Part shown: in pieces, positions 22,720 to 32,534 of the stretch
Position numbering within the stretch: the first letter of the stretch is position 1
How the letters are laid out: each line of letters opens with the position of its first letter
Source: Utricularia gibba
Lineage: Eukaryota; Streptophyta; Magnoliopsida; Lamiales; Lentibulariaceae
DNA length: 64,000 bases
Assembly (NCBI GenBank): GCA_002189035.1
Contig: NEEC01000016.1
Coordinates: 682,001-746,000, forward strand
Direction: 5' to 3'
Notes under the pieces: generated by a model
Database searches by the model: none
What the model saw: the letters and a program-made list of their open reading frames with translations, nothing else
Told to the model about the DNA's origin: nothing
Made by a program: the position numbers and the translations under genes

Positions 22720-23965
22720 TCACGAAAAAAAAAACGCAGCTTTCCCTATTTATAGCAAACAGCAAATCAAGAAACCACGAGTTCTATAATAAAACTGGAG
22801 TAGTCAGAAGTGGCTAGTGTAAAAAAATGGAAGAATCCCAGAGCTTGACTTTCTTGGGATTCCACTTCCACAACTTGTGAACTCGATTGATCGAGGGATT
22901 TCAATTCCTTGTATAAATAGCGGTTGAAATCCCGAATAAAACAGAACGTTGCTTATAGCAAGTTGTTGCATCAACAGGAGGGGCCTCTTCTGCGAAAACG
23001 CAATGTCTGAAAGGGGCTACTACTTGACTGCAGAAATTGGGATAGAAGTTGAGCAGAAGACACACGTTGGTTGCCCTCAAAACGAAAAAAGATGCAATCT
23101 TTATTACGAAGTATATCGTTCATAAGACATGAAACCGGGTTTACAAAAAAAGAAGAATTTGTTCGCGTTTTTCTGTACAAGGAAGGTCAATAAAAGTTTT
23201 GAACATAAACCGCCATGGCCATTTGCCACCATCAAAACAACACCAACACACTTGCAGCCGTGCAGGAGCACCTATGGGAATGTAAATGTGGTGTCTGGGC
23301 GCTTCACCATTCTGTCGATGAATGAAATGAACTATGTCATAGTGATGAGGAAGTTTTTCCTTCTTCTCTTACTAATAACATGCCAGGGTAAGCTGTTTCT
23401 GAGTCTTCTTCTTCTTTGTTGAGCGTTTCAAATTTAGGGGACTGGAAAAAACCTGCTGATGGCAAGCATCAAACATAAAGAGATACGAAAATGGCATTCT
23501 TGAGGGAGCATATTCCAGTTCTTGAACTGGACGCAAGCCTTCCACCGAGTTAATTTGACATTTTAGAATGATAACCTTCTCTGAAATTTTCCGAATTAGA
23601 AGAAGATGATCGAAGAAAACGGATTCTTTTGTGATTGGTCCTGGGCCGGAGAGGCCTATGAGCTTTTTTAGTAGCCCAGAACAGCAAGGGCAACGAAAAG
23701 AAACGTGCTACAGGCGTCGCTTTTTAGCCGTTCACAGGGAAACGGCGGAGACCCGGCGGCGCATCACAGGGAAGAATAACCCATCCGAATCGGCAAGCAT
23801 AAAAGCTTTCAGTTCACCTCTGTTCTTTACGGATGATTGGAAATTTCTTGATGTTGGTATCGAAAGTCGCATACTTCTGATAAACGGTTTTTAAACTTTT
23901 TGCTTAAGGCTTCAATTCATCTCCCTTTTTGGGTTTCTGGTTCGCCGGGCGTTGTTCTCTTTTTG
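22720..23965. other. Divergent intergenic region, tRNA ligase / tRNA-splicing endonuclease
   Basis: 1246 bases shared by two head-to-head tRNA-splicing genes. A plus-strand TATAAATA is at 22912-22919, about 1050 bases before the endonuclease ATG. Just before it is a short inverted repeat, CTCGAT-TG-ATCGAG, at about 22882-22895. TGGGCC (site II-like) occurs near 23642. The stretch 22950-23640 is not AT-rich but no open frame in it resembles a known protein, so it could be a long spliced leader or a noncoding transcript. Confidence 0.5.
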
Positions 23966-24703
23966 ATGGATCCAAGGTGGAAAGGGAAAGCCGCGGAAGC
24001 AACAGCCTTGGCCGAACCCATGTCCGGAGTAATCTCCCGTCTTCGATCCTCCTTTATTGAGACTGATTCTCAAGGAATGCTGGCAGGGCAAAGTACGATT
24101 CTCGCTGTGAGCACAGAACAAGCTGAACTCCTGAACCGCGCATGTGTTGGCCGCCCCATGATCACCTCGGAGGAGAAACAGTGGTACCAGTTAACACTAG
24201 AGGAAGCTTCCTACCTTTACAACGTCCTGAGCTGCATCAAGATTATGGACAGAAACATGGTCATCAAGAATCCCGACGAAGTGTGGCAGTACATGACAAC
24301 CATGAAGACCGACTTCCCTCTAATGTTCAAAGCATATGCTCATCTCCGCGCAAAGAACTGGGTCGTCAGATCGGGATCTCAGTATGGAACAGACTTCGTC
24401 GCCTATCACCATCACCCCTCCTTGGTGCATTCCAAATTCGCAGTTCTCGTCTTGTCGAGTGACGATGGAAACAGAAGCAACAGGCTGACGGCTTGGTCTG
24501 ACTTCCACGGCGCACTTCGGCTCTGTGGGAGTGTTGCGAAGACATTGTTGGTTCTCTATGTTGAGAGAAAGACGAAGGCTTCCAGTTCTGGTAAGGTTTC
24601 TTCCTGGTGCCTGGATGATTACCATGTCGAGGAGAGAATCATCACCAGATGGAACCCGGAACAGAGTCGTGAGGATCAAATCCCAACATCCAAGGGAATG
24701 TGA
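23966..24703 (+). CDS. SEN2: tRNA-splicing endonuclease catalytic subunit (SEN2 type)
   Basis: Nuclear endonuclease subunit that cuts pre-tRNA at an intron boundary; its products are the substrate of the tRNA ligase encoded next door. The single coding exon gives 245 residues. The start MDPRWKGKAAEA matches the family N-terminus, although the frame is open further upstream to an ATG at 23900. The C-terminal nuclease fold carries the catalytic triad: Tyr140 (RSGSQYGTDF), His155 (PSLVHSKFAVLV) and Lys192 (GSVAKTLLVLYV). It also has FKAYAHLRAKNWVVRSG. Plant SEN2-like proteins are short compared with yeast Sen2, so 245 residues is normal. It is divergent from the ligase, with start codons 1.25 kb apart. 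Confidence 0.95.
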   Translation: MDPRWKGKAAEATALAEPMSGVISRLRSSFIETDSQGMLAGQSTILAVSTEQAELLNRACVGRPMITSEEKQWYQLTLEEASYLYNVLSCIKIMDRNMVIKNPDEVWQYMTTMKTDFPLMFKAYAHLRAKNWVVRSGSQYGTDFVAYHHHPSLVHSKFAVLVLSSDDGNRSNRLTAWSDFHGALRLCGSVAKTLLVLYVERKTKASSSGKVSSWCLDDYHVEERIITRWNPEQSREDQIPTSKGM

Positions 24704-25874
24704 GTGTCTGTCCGCCATACTACAGTGGGACTTTTCCATGAGCTTCATTTTGCTTAGTCATTGGATTGGGCCTTCTAGCATTTAGATGGGCTTGATAAAC
24801 TTGTTTTAGAATACATGTATAATTTGTAAAATATTTTTTTCGAATTCTATTTATAAAAACTATTCTTTTAAAATAATTTGTAGAATTTTATATTTATTTT
24901 TATAAATATATCAAATATAATAATAAATTATAATGTATATTTATAGTATTTTTACAAATTAAATTATGATAAAAGATTAAATTATTCAAATTTTTATTTT
25001 CAAATCAATTACTCTTATTTGATAATAGAATAATAATATGTTTCAAATTTTTATTTTCAAATCATTTATTTTTAGTTGATAGTAAAATATTACTGTGTTT
25101 AAATATAATGTAATTAAATATTTATAATAATAGGTATTATAAAATAGAATTATAAGTATACGAATGATATAAATATAATTAGTTTCATCTCTATTTATGT
25201 ATACTACATATATGTTCGAAAAATGAGTATGTAAATAAAATAGTTATATAAAACTGATATACATATATTAATTAATCAAATAATGTTTTATATATAAATT
25301 TGAATATAAATTTTTTATATCATATTATAAAACCTTATATATCAACTGAATACTCCTCAATTTATTGAAATTAAATATACGATAAAATCCTGTGATCATA
25401 TATGAAACTCAATTATTCAATAAACTTAAATTATATTAGAAAATATCAAATCCAAATGACAAATTGACTATTTCAATTTCAATTCTGAATTTTGGATTAG
25501 ATTAATCTGAATACTTAGATCTTTTGGGGCTTAATCTGATAGGGCGGAAGTGGGAGACAGGAAAACTGTGTCTTCGTTTCATTTCGCTTTCGCCAATACT
25601 TCCAAGAAGCTAAAAAGTAAAGCCAAGGACAAGCTCATGTGGTCACGCTCTAGATGGATAGCTCAGGGGCTGAGCATCGACCACGACCATTCCCTCCCAA
25701 TGCAGTTTTAGAGAATTTCCCAAGCTGTTTTGTCTGCGTCCGCTGTCGCTTGGAAGTAGCAAAGAAGATGAAAGCGGTCAGAGGAAGATTTTCACAGACT
25801 GCAGACAAAGGAGTGAGTTCTAGGTAAAGAAGAAGACGGGAACTGGAAGCTGAACTTTCAATTTCATGCTGTTG
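24704..25874. other. AT-rich spacer between SEN2 and Dof
   Basis: 24780-25540 is extremely AT-rich and contains a dispersed repeat copy (25098-25335). 25540-25874 is less AT-rich and is probably the 3' UTR of the Dof gene. Confidence 0.5.
25098..25335 (+). repeat. Dispersed AT-rich repeat, copy 1
   Basis: Matches 56345-56655 in the same orientation and in the same order. Shared landmarks are TTTAAATATA-TGTAATTAAATAT, a run near GTATA-GAAT-TATAAATATA, AAATGAGTATGT, TAATTAATCAAA and TTTTATAT-ATATTATAAAAC. The second copy is longer because of an expanded AT microsatellite. No coding capacity; type unknown. Confidence 0.55.
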
Positions 25875-26633
25875 TTACATAAGTCCGTGCCACGTGGAGC
25901 ACCCGCCAATTCCCACATCGGCGCCGGCGTCTCCGCCGAACGGGAATCCCCACAGAGCCCTGCTTCCCTCACCGCTTTCTTGACAGGTTTCTTGTTTCAC
26001 GGCGGTGGTGGCGAGGTATCCTCCAAATGGGATGCCCATTTGCTCATAAAACATCGGATGATCCTGGTGGTGTGCATCCGCAATCCCAACCGAATCAGGG
26101 AACCAGAGTTCCGGGTTCGGGCTTCCCCAGATCCCGAAATCACGCCCCTGGGAAGAAGAAGCATGCTGCTGCTGCTTCGGGAATCCGGCAGTGGGCGTTG
26201 GGTCCTGCCGAGCAACAGCGGCTCTCTTGGAAGAGGATCTAGAAGCGGAGGCACGTTTGTTTTTGCGGCATCCGCCGCCGACGGGGACGTTGCGGAGCGT
26301 TCCTCCTTTCGTCCAGTACCGTCTGCATGATTTGCAGAAGTAGCGCGGCTGGGATAAGCTGTAATTGTTGTAGTAACAAAATTTGGTGTTGGCAGAATCG
26401 CATCGTGGGCATTTCAGGGCTTCCTGATCCGCCGGCCGCGGCTTCTTTCCTTGCTGCTCTGCAACTGCAGCTGATCCCGAGGAAGACGCCAGTATGCTCT
26501 CCAACGTTTCCTGCAAAAGAAGGAAATCGGGACACATCGTTAAACAAGAAGAAAAAGCCATATTGGGAGGAAAAGAGGAAAATGAAAGCCATCCCACCTG
26601 CTGAGAAGAAGAACAATCCATCATCATCCCCAT
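25875..26633 (-). CDS. Dof-type zinc-finger transcription factor
   Basis: Plant-specific DNA-binding protein that recognises AAAG. Coding exons are 26633-26598 (12 codons, [12 protein letters not shown]) and 26510-25875, giving 223 residues. The Dof domain is complete: [41 protein letters not shown] and CRKNKR, with the four zinc Cys. A Ser-rich segment follows and the C-terminus contains [11 protein letters not shown], a motif I recall in the TMO6/DOF6-like group. The 87-base intron starts CAG|GTGGG and ends TTTTGCAG, and is open in frame, so an unspliced message would insert 29 residues. An intron just after the first dozen codons is typical of Dof genes. The group assignment is a memory-based inference. 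Confidence 0.93.
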   Translation of the reverse strand: MGMMMDCSSSQQVGWLSFSSFPPNMAFSSCLTMCPDFLLLQETLESILASSSGSAAVAEQQGKKPRPADQEALKCPRCDSANTKFCYYNNYSLSQPRYFCKSCRRYWTKGGTLRNVPVGGGCRKNKRASASRSSSKRAAVARQDPTPTAGFPKQQQHASSSQGRDFGIWGSPNPELWFPDSVGIADAHHQDHPMFYEQMGIPFGGYLATTAVKQETCQESGEGSRALWGFPFGGDAGADVGIGGCSTWHGLM

Positions 26634-26990
26634 GCAACAACCCGTTCCTTAAGAAAACAGTACACCAGGGAGAGAAAAAGAGAAAGAATCCAGGAGAAGA
26701 AGAAGAGAAGAAGCACCATGTCTTGTACATTTTTAAAATATATTTTAATTACGAATAGAAATAAATTCAGAATAAAAAAATATAATTCAAACAAGAATCT
26801 CGTTTTCTTGATTTCTGCTGGGGTTACACTCACACTGTGTGTCTCGTACTATTGTAAAAAAAAACTATATTAATTTTGACATGATGCGGGGCCCATTTTC
26901 GGGTTAATTATAAATACAGTCTTTTTCATTTTACCTTAATTACGATTAAAAAAGCATAATGGTCACTTTATTTACTTTTTAGCGCTTTTA

Positions 26991-26998
26991 TGACGTCA
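26991..26998. promoter_or_regulatory. Perfect TGACGTCA bZIP element upstream of Dof
   Basis: Eight-base palindrome 358 bases upstream of the Dof start codon. GACGTC-core sites bind TGA and other bZIP factors in plants. Motif only. Confidence 0.45.
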
Positions 26999-27269
26999 TA
27001 ACACGGTCAGTGTAAAATGGACGGGGCCGCAGACATCATCATAGCTGGCCAAACCGGTTGACCAGTCAAAATTCTATCAGAATTCCCGGAGGTCAAAAGC
27101 AATAAAGCGAAGCCCAATGGCACACAAGAAACTTTGCATGCGGATGCCACGACAATAGAATCCCTCATTAGGGTCTTATTTTAGGGTGTGTTCTATAATT
27201 TGAAATTTTTTTCAGATTATATAGAATAGAATAATTTTTAAGATTATGTGAATATAATTAGTTTAAGAT

Positions 27270-27550
27270 TGTAAAACTGTTTAGTAGAATAACATAAAAT
27301 TAGATAAAATAAATATATATTGTAAAATTTAATATATTAAATTAGTGTATAAATTAATATTATAATATAAATGTAATTTTAGAATAGATAAAATTGAATG
27401 TATAATTTTTTAATAAATTTATTATTTAATCTCTGAAAAATAAAATAAGTAAATTTAGTAATTTATGAATTTAATTACAAAATTTGAATTTCTGATTATA
27501 TTATAGAATTTTCAAAAATTAAATAAAATCACTTAAAGAAATTAATAAAA
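27270..27550. repeat. Dispersed AT-rich repeat, copy B
   Basis: Partner of about 5440-5720, same orientation, with the same ordered AT-rich words and AAAATTAAATAAAATCA near the right end. Confidence 0.4.
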
Positions 27551-27717
27551 CACTACACATCCTTAATTTATATTAATTGAAAATAAATAAAATTTTTGGA
27601 AATAAATGAATTTATATTGATTGACGTGTATCCTTTTTTACTATGGTGGGAGTGGAAGCGGGTTGCGGGCCGAAATCGGGGACTCGGTGTGGACGGGCCC
27701 ACCGTGTCCATATACGC

Positions 27718-27723
27718 CACGTG
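27718..27723. promoter_or_regulatory. CACGTG G-box in GC-rich island
   Basis: Core of GCCACGTGTC, an ABRE/G-box-like context, about 1.1 kb upstream of the Dof gene. Motif only. Confidence 0.3.
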
Positions 27724-28152
27724 TCGCGCGATGGAACCGTTTGATGAGTGATGCTGGCGGACAACGTGTGGGGCCCGGGGTCCGCTGCTTCTGCTTCCAC
27801 TGGGCTAATGGTGGGCCTGCTCTTACGTGATCGCCACCCACTCTCCCGTCAACGTTGGTGGAGGGGGTCTGTCCACCTGACCTGAGGCACCGGACACTTG
27901 AATTCCTTGGTTTTCTTTTAAGCTGCGACTCTGGTAACTGGTGTGCGTGAAAAAGAGCTTCTTACACAAATAGAACTACGAGGTCTTAAGGTATTTGGAG
28001 GGAATCTCATTTTAGGAATGGAATAATTTACAGTGTTTTCGAAGGCATTCATGGGTACTTTTCGCTTATCTCTGAATGAGTTGATTGAAAGGAGCCTGCG
28101 TTTTTTGAGTGCCAGAAGCTTAGGTACATGCAAATTACATCCAAGTCTGTGT

Positions 28153-29847
28153 TCAATGTGGAGCATCACAGACGGTCAGCTGCATCTGGGATTCGATAGT
28201 ATAGTGTTTCAAGAAGGCTCTTCTCCACCATATCTGGAAAGCATTCTGAATGTTGGGGCAGTCATCTCCTCTGTTGAGATATCGATCGAACCAGCTGAGT
28301 AAAATGGTCTGCTGCTGCGATAGTGGAAGCGTCAGGATCGTCTGGCAAAGCCCCTCCTCAATCACCTTCTTGTCCACCGATTTTCCGGCACTTCTCATCC
28401 ATGTGAAATCCTCGTACAGTGCTTCCAACCAAGTTGACAGCAAACTGAACCTTGTCTCTTTTGGCACCAAGACCTGCCCTTTACCGATTGAGATGCAAAG
28501 CTGGGCGGTTATCTTGCTGATTTCATGTCGATACACTGTGGGGATCTTTGAGTGCAGAACTGCGAGCTCTTTTTGGTCTGCCCACAGCTTCACAAATTCT
28601 TCCCCCATTTTCCTATCTATCAAGATTCCGACTATCCACTGAATGTTGTCAGCTTCTCTGGATATCTCAGCCATCAAACTCCCTCGATCTTGCTTGCTTT
28701 CGTCTATTGAAGTCGCCCCAGATAAGCAGAGAACCAGGGAACTGAGACTTCTATGACAAACATGATACATTGTGTCTCTAGATACATAAACCCTGTTTTT
28801 ATCACGGTCATCGTCTTCCCTGAGCAGCTGAAATATAAGTGACTTCATCTCTTTACGAGCTTTCTCATCCTTAGCCTGCAATAACCCCAACGATAACTTT
28901 AAGAACACTTCATCAGCTCTTGAAGGTGTTGATGGCTCTGCTACCACTCTCTCAAGTATAGAATCCGTTCTTGAACTATCAAACTGAAGCTCATTCAGAT
29001 GTGAAACTACCCTCTCCTGTTCATCTTCAGACCAAGGTACTGCTTCAAGATACTCCAAACACGCCCTTACACCATCCTCAAACATAATAGCTGAGCATAT
29101 CTGATCGATTACACAAACCACAGAAGATTAAGAAGACAAGCAATCATTACAGGGCAAGAATCAAGTGTAAGAATAGCAGTAGTTTGGATACTGGAAACGT
29201 AACACTAGTTCAATTTCGCTTCCTAAGTTGCAGGTTTTGAAACATAGAAAGGTATGACCTTTAAGAGTGCCAAGATTTTTGGCACATCTCCGCCTAATAG
29301 CCTTGTCTTCAATTGATCGGAGTACATGAGCACAACGGCCTCTAAGTATACGGCCACATCATCACACTCAAGTATCTCCACCGTATGCGGCCCACTTCGC
29401 CGGAGTCTTTCTGCGAAGAACCGGCTCCTAGCAGCCAAAACTCTCCGATGGACATCCACCGTCACCCTGTATCCAGGCTCCGAGGCATCCCCATCTGGAA
29501 CGCGTGAGCCCAATGTCAGCCTGACGTCACCCGCACCCCAGACATTGCAAATTCGAAATGGAGCGTAAGACAGAACAGCGGAAACCCTTTCTTGGAGCTT
29601 CTTTTGAGATGCGGAAGGGGATTTGGGTCTCGAGCGTGCTCACTAGCCATCATCTCGAAGAGAGTGGGGCTAGCGCCTCCCGGAAACTGGGTGGGGGAGA
29701 GTGACGGGAAGGAGAAAGAATGGGATCCGAAATGAAACCTTGCTTGATCATCGCGGACACCGATTGCTGGGGGTGGTTCCTTGAGGAACAAGATGACGAT
29801 GATTTGTGGTGGGCGGGGGCAGAGATTCGGTCAGGATCGGCCGCCAT
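28153..29847 (-). CDS. BTB/POZ domain protein, two apparent frameshifts in exon 1
   Basis: BTB proteins of this type may act as CUL3 substrate adaptors. Exon 2 (29100-28153) is clean: MFEDGVRACLEYLEAVPWSEDEQE and a long C-terminal helical domain. Exon 1 runs from ATG 29847 to the donor at 29259 but uses three frames in turn: MAADPDRI to QGFISDPILSPSR and SPPPSFREAL; then SPTLFEMMASEHARDPNPLPH; then LQERVSAVLSYAPFRICNVWG through the BTB core (VDVHRRVLAARSRFFAERL, VEILECDDVAVYLEAVVLMY). Exon 1 is 589 bases; two added bases give 197 whole codons and a phase-0 junction, so each switch fits one lost base. The restored length would be 512 residues. The overall match to an Arabidopsis protein I recall as At5g60050 is good. 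Errors in the assembly are the simplest explanation. Confidence 0.85.
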
Positions 29848-30292
29848 TGATGATGGATGGAGAGAAGAGACGCGTACTGCACCCTTAATACAATGTGAAT
29901 CGTGAGGCGCAGTTGGGCACGCAGAGAAGGGTGTGTCAGTGCGTGTTTCTTTATCAGTGGAGCACAAGATGAGCTGCACTAACGGGATGGGATGGGATGA
30001 GCTGCCCGGACGGGATCCGAGAAACCCAGAATTAAACGCTGTCACATCGTCTTCTTCCAGTCATTTGAAAAAACAGAAATGAAACTCATCTTCAAAAATA
30101 CAGCACAGCTTTTGGATCCTCAGTTCAGAGACAGACAAATATGGCTTGGTCGGTTACGTTGGGCCAAGGCACACCGGTAGCCCAACGCAGTTGCAGTCCA
30201 GTAGGCCTACACGTCGTACTGTCACACTCCACTGCCTGGTCCATTTTCGTCTGCAATCCCGCGTTCAGATTTGGAAACCACCGAGGGGAGTG
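29848..30292. promoter_or_regulatory. Divergent intergenic region, BTB gene / enoyl reductase
   Basis: 445 bases between two head-to-head start codons, of mixed composition, with GGGCCA/TGGGC words near 30160-30170 on the plus strand. Probably holds both promoters and leaders. Confidence 0.5.
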
Positions 30293-32369
30293 ATGCTGAA
30301 AGCTACGATGATCGCACGTCTGAGCGGGGCCTCGACGGCCACGCCTGCCTGGTCGCTTTTCGGATTTCGAAATCGAGTTGTGCGCGCGTTTTCCTCCTCC
30401 ATGTCGCCGCCGTCCAAGGCTGTTGTCTACGAAGAGCATGGTTCTCCGGACTCCGTCTGCAAAGTGAAGGAACTCGCTCCAGTTCCGATCGGAGAATCTG
30501 ATGTCTGCGTGCGGATGCTTTCAGCTCCTATCAATCCTTCCGACATTAACAGGATTGAAGGTGAATTTCCTTGGATGTATTTTAGTTCTCCATTTCTCCT
30601 TGTCTTTCTCCATGTGCATGATTATGTCATTGCACTGTACTTTAATACCCGTTAAGCTATATTTCTTGCTCTAGTTACTTTTTTCTAGGATGTATTTTGA
30701 TACCTTCTCTTTGGTTGCTTGTCATCAGTTCAAATATGAAAAACTGTGGTTCTGGAAAACTGTATTGCAGGAGTTTATCCTGTGAGGCCTCCAGTGCCGG
30801 CTGTGGGCGGATATGAGGGTGTAGGAGAGATACATTCTGTTGGTCCTGCGGTTCAAGGTCTTTGTCCTGGTGATTGGGTCATTCCTTCTCCGCCTTCTTC
30901 GGGTAGAGATCATGCCATTAAAATAAAAAAAATCATGAAGCTATGAGTTTGGGAAGTTTATGTTTTCCTGTTATTAACTGCAGTTCATCTGCTTCATACA
31001 ACATTAGGAAACTGCAGGATTAAAACATTGAGTGTAATTATACGTGATTGATTGTTTATCTGTTGTCGACTATCTGGGACCAGGTACATGGCAGACATAT
31101 GTCGTTAAAGAGCATAATGTCTGGCATAAGGTTGATAAAAACATCCCTATGGAGTACCCCGCTACTATAACTGTAAATCCTGTGACTGCTCTAAGGATGC
31201 TTGAGGACTTTGTGGATCTAAGACCTGGTACCCTCTACTTAGTGATCAATATTTTGGTGACTTCGCTGCTCTGCTTGTTAAAACTTTACCTCTTGGAGTA
31301 GGTGATGCGATTGTTCAGAACGGTTCCACTAGTATTGTTGGGCAGTGCATCATTCAGCTTGCAAAGGTTCGAGGCATCCATTCTATTAACATTATCAGGG
31401 ACAGGTGCATTCTCATTTTCACGTGTTATGTAGCAATCAAATGCCTCTGTTATTTTAAAATTCTTATACTGTCCAAAAGTTAGATGCTAAATGCTTCTGG
31501 TTGAGAGACTATTTCGAACTTTCCATGGTTTCAGGGCAGGTTCTGATGAAGTAAGACAGAAGCTCATGAAACTTGGTGCTGATGAAGTATTTACTGAAAG
31601 TCAGCTGGAAGTAAAAAATTTAAAGAACTTGTTGGTATTACTTTTAGTTTCAAATTAGTTAGAAGTTTCCCTTATCTGGTAGCTTAGGTGTTTCATCTTA
31701 TTCCTCAACGTGCATTTTGAGCTTGAAACTAGTTAAATGAGAAGTTTATCCATTTACAGATTTGTACTTGCATAGGTTGATGTACCTGAACCCCGATTAG
31801 GATTCAATTGCGTCGGTGGAAATGCTGCCTCTTCGGTTCTTAAGTTCCTCAAGTAAGTCCTGACCTTCTTATTATAAAGTTGCTACATCCGTTGATTTTT
31901 TGATGTCTTCAGGCACGGTGGAACCATGGTCACATACGGTGGAATGTCCAAAAGGCCCATCACCATCAACACTTCATCTTTCATATTCAAGGTTTGCCCA
32001 AGGTTATTCCTACTTGTTACATCCATCAACATTTCTTCATTCAACTCAAAACAGAAGTGTTGTGTTACAGGATCTGTCCTTGAGAGGATTTTGGTTGCAG
32101 AAATGGCTTAGTGCCGACAAAACAAAGGAGTGCAGAGATATGGTAGATTACCTTTTAACTCTGGTTGCCAGAGGGGAACTAAAATATGAGTAAGACCTAC
32201 GCGCTCCCCAAACCTGATTATATATTGCATCCACCTTGCTTAAGCTAAGTTATGCGCAATTTGGTGAATTTACAGCATGGAGATTAGCAGTTTTGATGAG
32301 TTTCATTGTGCCCTAGATAAAGCCCTGGGAAAGCTGGGAAGTCACCCCAAACAAGTGATTAAATTCTAG
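30293..32369 (+). CDS. MECR: Mitochondrial trans-2-enoyl-CoA (ACP) reductase-like protein, nine exons
   Basis: Medium-chain reductase that reduces trans-2-enoyl thioesters with NADPH, the last step of mitochondrial fatty-acid synthesis (feeds lipoate production). Exons: 30293-30560, 30771-30902, 31084-31227, 31302-31404, 31535-31634, 31776-31852, 31913-31991, 32071-32189, 32276-32369; total 372 codons including stop (371 residues). All introns are GT-AG. The first 35 residues are rich in Ala, Ser and Arg (a likely mitochondrial presequence). Family motifs are SAPINPSDINRIEGVYPVRPP, GGYEGVGEIHSVG, NGSTSIVGQCIIQLAK (nucleotide-binding), GFNCVGGNA, GGTMVTYGGMSK and the C-terminal GKLGSHPKQVIKF. 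The 3' end is only 165 bases from the oppositely oriented oxidoreductase gene. Confidence 0.95.
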
Positions 32370-32534
32370 TTTCGGTAAAGACGCCCTCTCTCTCTCCCCC
32401 CTAATACTGGCTGGGGTCGTAAATAGAACCTTGTTTATTATTTGAGTTTAGCTTAGCATCCATGCGTTACATTTTTATTCAGGAAGATCTTGTGCATGAT
32501 AAGGGGCTATACAGCAACTGATGACAAATTTGAA

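Larger units (their letters stand above)
26634..28152. other. Promoter side of Dof gene and spacer
   Basis: Contains a perfect TGACGTCA at 26991-26998, a second AT-rich repeat copy (27270-27550), a GC-rich island at 27640-27880 with a CACGTG G-box at 27718-27723, and the likely 3' UTR of the BTB gene (27900-28152). No gene. Confidence 0.5.

Noticed and set aside
23900-23965. Upstream ATG giving a 22-residue N-terminal extension to SEN2
   Set aside because: The family starts with a short M-x-PRWKxKxAEA motif; the extension is not conserved and the ATG at 23966 fits.
30146-30292. Upstream ATG adding 49 residues to the enoyl reductase
   Set aside because: The extension is unlike a presequence and the ATG at 30293 starts a normal Ala/Arg-rich mitochondrial presequence.
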